DNA of 12,869 nucleotides from Thermoplasmata archaeon (lineage in GTDB: Archaea; Thermoplasmatota; E2; UBA202; JdFR-43): the NCBI GenBank assembly GCA_021158865.1, contig JAGGSX010000040.1:1-12869 (forward strand). The letters are read 5' to 3'. Below the pieces are notes generated by a model. The model saw nothing but the letters and a program-made list of their open reading frames with translations, did no database searches and had not been told where the DNA came from. The position numbers and the translations under genes are program-made. Below, one piece after another: positions 7,413-12,869 of the stretch; the first letter of the stretch is position 1; each line of letters opens with the position of its first letter.

Positions 7413-7420
7413 TTTATATA
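7413..7420 (+). promoter_or_regulatory. TATA box for the proteasome-aCPSF1 operon
   Basis: TTTATATA lies about 45 nt before the ATG at 7461. A transcript starting around 7440 would have a leader of about 20 nt containing the strong Shine-Dalgarno sequence GGGGTGA (7450-7456). This operon therefore appears to be leadered, unlike several neighbours. Confidence 0.45.
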
Positions 7421-7449
7421 CCACTTTCTATATTTATTCTTACTCTTTT

Positions 7450-7456
7450 GGGGTGA
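7450..7456 (+). promoter_or_regulatory. Shine-Dalgarno sequence fixing the proteasome start
   Basis: GGGGTGA ends 4 nt before the ATG at 7461. It decides the start: the same open frame reaches back to 7305 but the extra residues are unlike any proteasome subunit. Confidence 0.7.
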
Positions 7457-7460
7457 ATTG

Positions 7461-8072
7461 ATGGAAAATAAAAAGGGAACAACAACCTTAGGCATTGTAT
7501 GTAAAGGTGGGGTAGTGGCGGCTGCAGAGCATCGTGCCACCATGGGGACGATGATTGCCCATAAAGTAGCAAAGAAAATATATAAAATAGATGAGCATCT
7601 ATTGCTAACGACAGCAGGCTTGGTTGGAGATGCTCAAGTTCTTGCAAGATATTTAAAGGCTGAGGCAGAATTGTATAGAATGGAGAGAGAAGAAAAAATG
7701 CCTGTTGAGGGAGCAGCAACATTGATGGCAAATATATTAAATCAGAGAAAATTTGCTCCATATTATGTGCAGTTGATTATAGCCGGTTATGATACATCTC
7801 CTCATGTTTTTTCTTTGGATGCTGCCGGAGGAGCCATTGAGGATGTATACACAACAACAGGGTCTGGCTCATCTTATGTATTTGGTGTTCTTGAGGATAA
7901 ATATAAGGAAGGAATGAGTATTGAAGAAGGTATAGATTTGGCTGTGAGAGCCATGAATGCGGCAATGAAGCGTGATTCTGCTTCAGGAAATGGGATAGAT
8001 GTGGTTACAATAACATCAAAAGGTTATATGGAGCTAAGCCGTGAAGAAATTGAAAAAAGAATTGAATTGTAA
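7461..8072 (+). CDS. psmB: Proteasome subunit beta (20S peptidase, family T1)
   Basis: 203 aa precursor of the catalytic subunit of the archaeal 20S proteasome, the ATP-dependent protein degradation core. A six-residue propeptide (MENKKG) precedes TTTLGI, so self-cleavage exposes Thr7 as the N-terminal nucleophile. In mature numbering Thr1, Glu17 (AEHRATM) and Lys33 (AKKIYKI) are all present. Other family blocks: TTAGLVGDAQVLARYLKAE, YYVQLIIAGYD, HVFSLDAAGG, TTGSGSSYVFGVLE and RDSASGNGIDV. It matches the Thermoplasma acidophilum beta subunit closely as I remember it, which drives the Thermoplasmata guess. The start is set by a Shine-Dalgarno GGGGTGA. The next gene, aCPSF1, begins 5 nt after the stop; this pairing recurs in archaeal genomes and implies one transcript. 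No alpha subunit or PAN ATPase lies in the window. Confidence 0.97.
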   Translation: MENKKGTTTLGIVCKGGVVAAAEHRATMGTMIAHKVAKKIYKIDEHLLLTTAGLVGDAQVLARYLKAEAELYRMEREEKMPVEGAATLMANILNQRKFAPYYVQLIIAGYDTSPHVFSLDAAGGAIEDVYTTTGSGSSYVFGVLEDKYKEGMSIEEGIDLAVRAMNAAMKRDSASGNGIDVVTITSKGYMELSREEIEKRIEL

Positions 8073-8077
8073 TTGTT

Positions 8078-9976
8078 ATGCCAATTGAAGACGTTCTCAA
8101 AGAAATTAGAAAAGAAGTAATGGCAACTATACCATCTGAGATTAGGATAACAGATATAGAGTTTGAGGGAGCTGAGCTTGTAATTTATACAAAGGACCCT
8201 GAAAAGTTTGCTGAACAATCTGAATTGATAAAACAGCTTGCAAAAAAATTACAGAAAAGAATAACAGTAAGACCAGATTCTTCTGTTCTTGCAGAAATTG
8301 GAGAGGCTGAGAGAAAAATAAAAGAAATAATACCCGATGAAGCAAAAATAGTTAATATATATTTTGAGCCTGATGTTGGAGAAGTAACAATAGAAGTTGA
8401 AAAGCCTGGTGTTGCTATAGGAAAAAAAGGCTCATTATTAAATGAAGTAAAGAAGGAAATAGGATGGGCTCCAAAGATAATTAGAGCTCCTCCAATACCT
8501 TCAAAAACCGTTCAGGATATAAGAAAATATCTCCGCATTGTGGCAGATGAAAGAAAAGAATTTTTGAGAAGACTTGGCAGAAGGTTGCATCGAGGTGTAA
8601 GCGATGGAGAAAAATGGGTTAGAATGACTGCTCTTGGAGGATATAGAGAAGTTGGAAGGTCATGCAGTTTGTTGTCAACCCAAGACAGCAAGATATTGAT
8701 AGATTGTGGGATAGATGTGTCTTCTCCAAACAATGGTTCTCCTTATCTAACTGTTCCAGAAGTTTTACCCTTTGAATCAATAGATGGAATTGTCCTCACA
8801 CATGCTCATCTTGATCATTCCGGACTGATCCCATTGCTTTATAAATATGGATATGATGGACCATTGTATACAACATATCCTACGAGAGATGTGATGGTTT
8901 TGCTTCAAATGGATTATTTAAAGGTCAGAGTTGATGAAGGAAAAAGACCTCCTTATTCATCAGAAGATATAAGAAATGAGATAAGGCATACAATCCCATT
9001 GAATTATGGAGATACAATAGATATAGCTCCTGATATTCGTCTTACAATGCATCGTGCTGGCCATATTCTTGGTTCGGCAATATGCCACTTCCATATTGGT
9101 GAAGGGCTTTTTAACATAGCTTTCTCGGGGGATATAAAATATGAAAAAACGTGGCTTTTTGGTGCTGCCGCCACCCATTTTCCCCGGCTTGAGGCATTAG
9201 TTATGGAATCTACTTATGGAGGAAGACAGGATGTCCAGCCATCAAGAAAGAAAGCTGCTGAGTATCTCGGAAAAATTGTAAAAGAAGGAGTTGAAAATGG
9301 AGGTAAAATTTTAATACCTGTCTTTGCTGTCGGTAGAAGTCAAGAAGTCATGATAGTTCTGGAGCATTATATGAAAGAGGGAGAAATTCCTACTGTTCCA
9401 GTATATTTAGATGGTATGATATGGGAAGCTACTGCAATCCATACTGCATATCCCGAATATTTGAATGCTGATTTAAGAAAGAAGATATTTCAGGAAGGGG
9501 AGAATCCATTGCTATCTGATATATTTGAAAGAGTTGAGACCTATGATCAGAGAAGAGAAATAATCGACAGCTCAGAGCCAGGCATCGTCCTTGCAACAAG
9601 CGGTATGTTGAATGGCGGTCCCGTAATGGAATATCTGAAATCATGGGCTGAAGATGAAGAAAACATACTCATATTTGTAGGATACCAGGCGGAGGGCACA
9701 CTTGGAAAGAAAATCCAGAAGGGTTGGAAAGAACTTAATGTCGGTGGGCAGGAAGTGAAAATAAATATGAGGGTTGAAACATGTGAAGGTTTTTCAGGTC
9801 ATTCTGATAGGAATCAGTTGTTGAATTTTGTTAAAAATCTCTCTCCAAAGCCAAAGAGAATAATACTTGGTCATGGGGAAGAATCAAAATGTCTGGAACT
9901 TGCAGCAGGAATTTATAAGAGATATGGAATAAAGACGCTTGCATTAAAAAATCTGGAAACAGTTAGATTCAGATAA
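8078..9976 (+). CDS. aCPSF1/FttA, KH-MBL-beta-CASP ribonuclease and transcription termination factor
   Basis: 632 aa, the usual size of archaeal aCPSF1 (FttA), an endo/5'-3' exoribonuclease of the CPSF73 family that cleaves nascent RNA at U-rich 3' ends and terminates transcription. Two N-terminal KH domains cover about 1-140; the second holds GKKG (115-118). The metallo-beta-lactamase fold follows: LTHAHLDHSG with H242, H244, D246 and H247, H329 in RAGHILGS, and D352 in FSGDIKYEKT. The beta-CASP insert includes MESTYGG, PVFAVGRSQE and ATSGMLNGGP. Then come H575 in GFSGHSD and H599 in LGHGEES. All zinc ligands expected for an active nuclease appear to be there. It follows psmB with a 5-nt gap and no clear Shine-Dalgarno sequence, so translation may be coupled. 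It is the first gene in the window to contain GATC (8813, 8827, 9545). It should set the 3' ends of the surrounding transcripts. Confidence 0.96.
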   Translation: MPIEDVLKEIRKEVMATIPSEIRITDIEFEGAELVIYTKDPEKFAEQSELIKQLAKKLQKRITVRPDSSVLAEIGEAERKIKEIIPDEAKIVNIYFEPDVGEVTIEVEKPGVAIGKKGSLLNEVKKEIGWAPKIIRAPPIPSKTVQDIRKYLRIVADERKEFLRRLGRRLHRGVSDGEKWVRMTALGGYREVGRSCSLLSTQDSKILIDCGIDVSSPNNGSPYLTVPEVLPFESIDGIVLTHAHLDHSGLIPLLYKYGYDGPLYTTYPTRDVMVLLQMDYLKVRVDEGKRPPYSSEDIRNEIRHTIPLNYGDTIDIAPDIRLTMHRAGHILGSAICHFHIGEGLFNIAFSGDIKYEKTWLFGAAATHFPRLEALVMESTYGGRQDVQPSRKKAAEYLGKIVKEGVENGGKILIPVFAVGRSQEVMIVLEHYMKEGEIPTVPVYLDGMIWEATAIHTAYPEYLNADLRKKIFQEGENPLLSDIFERVETYDQRREIIDSSEPGIVLATSGMLNGGPVMEYLKSWAEDEENILIFVGYQAEGTLGKKIQKGWKELNVGGQEVKINMRVETCEGFSGHSDRNQLLNFVKNLSPKPKRIILGHGEESKCLELAAGIYKRYGIKTLALKNLETVRFR

Positions 9977-10015
9977 TATCAGATGGCAGAAATTCTGCAC
10001 GCTAATTTAGGAATA

Positions 10016-10024
10016 TTTAAAAAT
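10016..10024 (+). promoter_or_regulatory. TATA-like box of the methyltransferase-nuclease module
   Basis: TTTAAAAAT is centred about 28 nt before the ATG at 10048, the leaderless spacing. AAGGAG directly abuts that ATG, too close to act as a Shine-Dalgarno sequence for it, although it could serve an in-frame ATG at 10075. The 71-bp gap after aCPSF1 also holds a 13-bp interrupted palindrome, gcagaaattctgc, at 9986-9998. Confidence 0.4.
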
Positions 10025-10047
10025 ATGAAAGAAATCATATTAAGGAG

Positions 10048-10524
10048 ATGAGAAACACGGATGAAACGGTACAAATGAAACTCTTTGAAACAGAAAATGA
10101 GAGGGAATCCTCTACTCGTTCTGCCGATACCTATAAAGGTATTTATGCGCTACATAAATATTGGTCAAAAAAGCCACATAATGTTGTTAGGCATTTTATT
10201 CTAAAATACACTAACGAAGGAGATATTGTTTTAGACCCTTTCTGTGGTTCTGGTATATCCATTATAGAAAGCTTATTCACTAATAGAAAGGCAATTGGTA
10301 TTGATATAAATCCATCTGCAATTTTCATAACAAGACAGACATTATCAAAAATGAATATTCATTATATTGAAAATGAATTTAATAGACTCAGACAAAAGGT
10401 AGAACATAGAATAAACTCGCTATATAGAGTTGTTAGGAAAGATGGAGTTTATATAGGAACACATTTCATATGGAAAAATGACAAATTAGTGGAAGTGTGG
10501 TATAAAAAAAATGAAAAAAAATAA
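10048..10524 (+). CDS. DNA methyltransferase, N-terminal part (frame broken at A8 tract)
   Basis: 158 aa before an in-frame TAA. It carries the S-adenosylmethionine site of an amino (N4-cytosine or N6-adenine) DNA methyltransferase: DPFCGSG (63-69, motif I) and IGIDINPSA (83-91, acidic ribose contact). It also has the N-terminal block YKGIYALHKYWSKKPHN (29-45) that often precedes motif I in such enzymes. It lacks the catalytic motif IV, which lies in the following open frame with DPPH. Joining the two after ...YKKNEKK with a -1 shift gives one smooth protein of about 555 aa, so this is one gene interrupted by a one-base frame change at the A8 tract 10514-10521. The start could be ATG 10048 (leaderless) or ATG 10075. 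As translated without a shift, the product cannot methylate DNA. Its six-GATC neighbourhood differs from the GATC-free left part, hinting at transfer. Confidence 0.85.
   Translation: MRNTDETVQMKLFETENERESSTRSADTYKGIYALHKYWSKKPHNVVRHFILKYTNEGDIVLDPFCGSGISIIESLFTNRKAIGIDINPSAIFITRQTLSKMNIHYIENEFNRLRQKVEHRINSLYRVVRKDGVYIGTHFIWKNDKLVEVWYKKNEKK
10504..10521 (+). other. Twin A8 tracts, slippery site A AAA AAA followed by TAA
   Basis: A8 (10504-10511), TG, A8 (10514-10521), then TAA in the upstream frame. Tandem Lys codons at 10516-10521 can slip one base back onto identical codons, and the new frame runs open for 1.2 kb. Adding one A, or removing two, in the second tract also restores the frame. 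Adding an A to the first tract creates TGA, so only the second tract explains the break. Sequence alone cannot separate ribosomal or polymerase slippage, phase variation, mutation and assembly error. Confidence 0.7.
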
Positions 10525-10607
10525 TAGATGCACCTTCTGAAGGAGATATTAAACTGGCAAATTCTTTTTCTTATGAAACTATACCTTACTTTTATCCAAA
10601 GGAAAAA

Positions 10608-11714
10608 TTGTTTTACAATCTAAGAATCAACGCGAATATGGATACTAAAGTTTATAACTTGTTCACTCCAAGAAACTTACTTGCACTCTCTATTTTATGG
10701 AAAGAAATTAACGCCATCAATGATGAGAATATTAGAGCGTTTTTTAAATTCTGCTTTACAGCTTCATTAGGTCAAGCGAGCAAGATGGTCTTTGTAGTAA
10801 AAAGAAGAGGAAAATTCAATGGAAAAACAAGAAAAACACCTAAGAAAGAAGTTGGAAGTTGGGTTATTGGTTATTGGATACCAAAAGAACATTTTGAGAT
10901 TAATGTTTGGAATTGTTTTGAAAATAGGTATAAAAAAATTCTAAAAGCAAAGAAAATACAGAATAAAATGAATTACATTGTTAGAGAAGGGAGTAGGATT
11001 GAGAACTTATTGTTTTCAGATTATAATTTATTATTATTTAAAAAACCTGCACAAGATGTGCTTAAAGTCTTTCCCGATAACTCAATAGATTATGTAATAA
11101 CTGATCCACCACATGGCGACCGGCAGCCTTATTTGGAACTAAGTTTAATGTGGAATAGTTGGCTTGGAGAGCATCCTGAATACGAAAAAGAAATAGTCAT
11201 AAGTGATTCGAAGGAAAGAAACAAAAATACGGAAAACTATTTTCAGTTATTAAAAGAAGTTTTCCAAGAAATAGAGCGTGTTCTTAAATCTGGTCATTAT
11301 TTCTCTTTAATGTTTAATAGTTTGGATGATAATACTTGGATCAACCTTTTTTCAATTATAAATAATTTAAACTTTGAGCTAATTAATGTTGAAACATTTG
11401 AATATTCTGCAGGTTCTGTTGTTCAAGATACACGAGCAGGAGGATTAAAAACTGATTTTATTCTTACATTTAGAAAAACATTAATCAAAGATAAGAATAA
11501 AATTGATGTAATTTCTATAAATCAAGAAGCGGATGTTATTATAAAGCTAATAGAAAAATATATACAAGGTCAAGGGAGACACACATATCAAATAATAAAT
11601 TATCTTACGATTTATTTTATAAAACAAAACAAGTTATTCAAATTATCGGACTTGTTTAAGTTGTTGCAGAGAGAATTTAAAAGAGATGGTAACTTATGGG
11701 TGGGGAGGCGGTGA
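10608..11714 (+). CDS. DNA methyltransferase, C-terminal part with catalytic DPPH motif
   Basis: The frame is open from 10515; the first start-like codons are TTG 10608 and ATG 10638, neither with a Shine-Dalgarno sequence or TATA box, so independent translation is unlikely. Residues counted from 10608: VGSWVIGYWIPKEHFEINVW (82-101), then ITDPPHGDRQPYLELSLMWN (164-183), which holds motif IV DPPH of amino-methyltransferases, and ERVLKSGHYFSLMFNS (223-238), the following strand. QDTRAGGLKTDFILTFRK (273-290) closes the catalytic domain. Fused to the upstream frame, motif I is at about residue 63 and motif IV at about 353, so the intervening 280 residues probably hold target recognition. DPPH is a known variant of DPPY. 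Target base and sequence cannot be read from this. The stop lies 2 nt before the nuclease-like gene. Confidence 0.85.
   Translation: MFYNLRINANMDTKVYNLFTPRNLLALSILWKEINAINDENIRAFFKFCFTASLGQASKMVFVVKRRGKFNGKTRKTPKKEVGSWVIGYWIPKEHFEINVWNCFENRYKKILKAKKIQNKMNYIVREGSRIENLLFSDYNLLLFKKPAQDVLKVFPDNSIDYVITDPPHGDRQPYLELSLMWNSWLGEHPEYEKEIVISDSKERNKNTENYFQLLKEVFQEIERVLKSGHYFSLMFNSLDDNTWINLFSIINNLNFELINVETFEYSAGSVVQDTRAGGLKTDFILTFRKTLIKDKNKIDVISINQEADVIIKLIEKYIQGQGRHTYQIINYLTIYFIKQNKLFKLSDLFKLLQREFKRDGNLWVGRR
11704..11714 (+). promoter_or_regulatory. Shine-Dalgarno region of the nuclease-like gene
   Basis: GGAGG (11704-11708) and GGTGA (11710-11714) lie just before the ATG at 11717 and favour it over the in-frame ATG at 11696, which is upstream of them. 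The site lies within the last codons of the methyltransferase frame, so ribosomes finishing that frame could restart here. Confidence 0.6.
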
Positions 11715-11716
11715 CA

Positions 11717-12805
11717 ATGAACATTAAGGAGGAATTTAGAAGACTAAAAAAATATTATAATGAGAATGATTTTGAAAAGTTACTCAAACACGAGCTAGGG
11801 GTGTATTTCCTAAAGATGAGATCTATCTCAAGAGCACCTCTTTTAAGAAGGTTGGCTAATAAAGTGGGAACAGATATAACTAATATTTCAGGGAGGGATT
11901 TATTTGAATATCTATTCTGCAAACAAATAAGTGAAGATGTGTTGGATGAATTTTTAGTTGAAGTGTACAATGAAGAACGACGAAACTTAATACAGGATGA
12001 AGATCAACTTTACAGTCAGCTGTATAAAGTGAAAGTATTCGATTGGGGTGGTTTTTACCAAAACGCTGTAGAGCAAACAATTGTAAATAATTATGTGAAG
12101 AAAATAAGAGATTATAATGTTCTGATAGAAAGAATTGAAAACGATATAAATCCAAGGATTCGTGGATACATAGTTTGTTCTTGGTATAACCATTGGACAT
12201 CTATTTTAATTGAGGATATGATAAAGAGACAACCAAATATCCTTCCGGCTTCAGGTTTAGTAAAGAAGATAGATTTCTTCTGGTTTAATTTTCCGTATGA
12301 TCTTAAAGTAACATATTTTCCAGATGAATACCTGCAAATAAAGAGGAAAGAATTAGGGTTGAATTCTGAGTTAACCGAATTAAAAAGATTTGCTCGTAGA
12401 TTAAATATTAATTATGATAGAAGTGCAAGAGATAGAGAAGTCTTTGAAGAACTTTTGACAAGAATTTCAGAACATCCATCTAGAGAGGCTAAAGAATTTA
12501 TCAAGAATTTTCATAGTATTCGTAGGAGAATTATAGAGGAAACGATGGACAATCCAGTCTCATTAATTCGCTGGTTTTACGAAAATCAAGGAATTAGACG
12601 ATTTGATGCTGCTAATAGATTTTTTATTGTTTTAGTTGATTTAAATAATCTTGAAGAAAGCTGGAAACTAAAACGAAATAAGGAATTGCTTAAAAATCGT
12701 ATTGAAAAATTATTCAGAAAGAATAAGGAGCCTGATTTTGAGAACATGAAGATTACTTTTAATTCAGTACTTCCGAAAGTAAAAAATTTCACGATTTTTA
12801 AGTAA
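11717..12805 (+). CDS. Putative restriction endonuclease (PD-(D/E)xK-like) paired with the methyltransferase
   Basis: 362 aa. I do not recognise a named family. A plausible PD-(D/E)xK nuclease core is visible: E166 in a helix (SILIEDMIK), then D186 in KKIDFFWFNF and D195-L-K197 in PYDLKVTYF, so the order is E...D-x8-D-x-K with hydrophobic strands around both acidic positions. Residues 1-110 are mainly helical and charged; 205-290 are Arg/Lys/Glu-rich helices with many basic residues suited to DNA contact. A last alpha/beta segment (RFDAANRFFIVLVDLNN, 295-311) follows. There is no signal peptide or membrane helix. The start is ATG 11717, with a good Shine-Dalgarno sequence, 2 nt after the methyltransferase stop. 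That arrangement is typical of type II restriction-modification pairs, so an endonuclease with the same specificity is the natural reading. The frame is intact although its methyltransferase is not. Confidence 0.6.
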   Translation: MNIKEEFRRLKKYYNENDFEKLLKHELGVYFLKMRSISRAPLLRRLANKVGTDITNISGRDLFEYLFCKQISEDVLDEFLVEVYNEERRNLIQDEDQLYSQLYKVKVFDWGGFYQNAVEQTIVNNYVKKIRDYNVLIERIENDINPRIRGYIVCSWYNHWTSILIEDMIKRQPNILPASGLVKKIDFFWFNFPYDLKVTYFPDEYLQIKRKELGLNSELTELKRFARRLNINYDRSARDREVFEELLTRISEHPSREAKEFIKNFHSIRRRIIEETMDNPVSLIRWFYENQGIRRFDAANRFFIVLVDLNNLEESWKLKRNKELLKNRIEKLFRKNKEPDFENMKITFNSVLPKVKNFTIFK

Positions 12806-12824
12806 TTGATCGTGATTTCATCCC

Positions 12825-12869
12825 ATGGAAGGGGATGAGATAAAAGAGCAATTAAAAGATAAAATTGTG
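12825..12869 (+). CDS. Truncated reading frame at the right edge
   Basis: The frame MEGDEIKEQLKDKIV runs from an ATG at 12825 to the window end without a stop. TTTTTAAG (12795-12802) is centred about 27 nt upstream, the leaderless TATA spacing seen for other genes here. Fifteen codons are too few for a family. It could be a third member of the restriction-like module or an unrelated gene. Confidence 0.35.
   Translation, partial: MEGDEIKEQLKDKIV

Noticed and set aside
7409..7543. N-terminal extension of the UPF0248 frame up to 7543 on the minus strand
   Set aside because: It runs into the proteasome coding region, bears no family resemblance, and a GTG at 7408 with a well-placed TATA-like box gives the normal family length.
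9986..9998. 13-bp interrupted palindrome gcagaaattctgc after aCPSF1
   Set aside because: Six-base arms around one base can arise by chance, its stem would be very short as RNA, and no partner site is seen; kept only as a remark.
10608..11714. The C-terminal methyltransferase frame as an independent gene
   Set aside because: It lacks motif I, a Shine-Dalgarno sequence, a TATA box and a good start, and its frame continues without break back to the A8 tract where the N-terminal half ends.
1..12869. tRNA, rRNA, CRISPR array, insertion sequence or integrase
   Set aside because: No cloverleaf-like stretch, regularly spaced repeats, transposase motif or flanking inverted repeats were seen; the acquired look of the right-hand module rests only on gene type and GATC content.

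Overview
The window is AT-rich archaeal DNA, roughly one-third G+C by eye. The archaeal assignment rests on a proteasome beta subunit very close to the Thermoplasma type, the KH-KH-metallo-beta-lactamase termination nuclease aCPSF1/FttA, the archaeal CoA enzyme 4-phosphopantoate--beta-alanine ligase, a UPF0248/DUF504 protein, and TATA-like boxes about 25 nt before many start codons (leaderless-style promoters). An uncultured Thermoplasmata-like lineage fits best. The lineage is an inference from remembered sequences; no search was run.

Layout, left to right. (1) 73-843(-): a clear homologue of the methyl-directed restriction endonuclease DpnI, divergent from an unrecognised 96-aa protein (932-1222), with an 18-bp perfect palindrome between them. 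(2) 1262-3310: a large exported gingipain-like (C25) cysteine peptidase with two cell-wall-binding-like repeats. (3) 3343-4973: a translationally coupled pair, a stand-alone CBS-domain protein and an electrogenic-type CPA2 cation/proton antiporter. (4) 4967-5695(-): CoA biosynthesis ligase, overlapping the antiporter end to end. (5) 5777-7186: an exported PKD/OmpL47-like surface protein carrying a 188-bp perfect direct repeat. (6) 7187-7408(-), 7461-8072 and 8078-9976: UPF0248, proteasome beta and aCPSF1, the informational and proteostasis core. (7) 10048-12805: a restriction-modification-like module, made of a DNA methyltransferase split by a frameshift at an A8 tract and, 2 nt after it, a protein with a PD-(D/E)xK-type motif. 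A truncated reading frame runs off the right edge.

Two observations stand out. First, GATC, the site whose adenine-methylated form DpnI cuts, does not occur at all in the first 8.8 kb, occurs three times in aCPSF1, and then occurs six times in the last 2.9 kb. This suggests host avoidance of GATC and a more recently arrived right-hand module. Second, the methyltransferase of that module reads through only if a -1 frameshift occurs at A AAA AAA followed directly by a stop, or if the tract is A6 or A9, while the putative nuclease next to it is open. That combination is paradoxical unless the gene is recoded, phase variable or misassembled.
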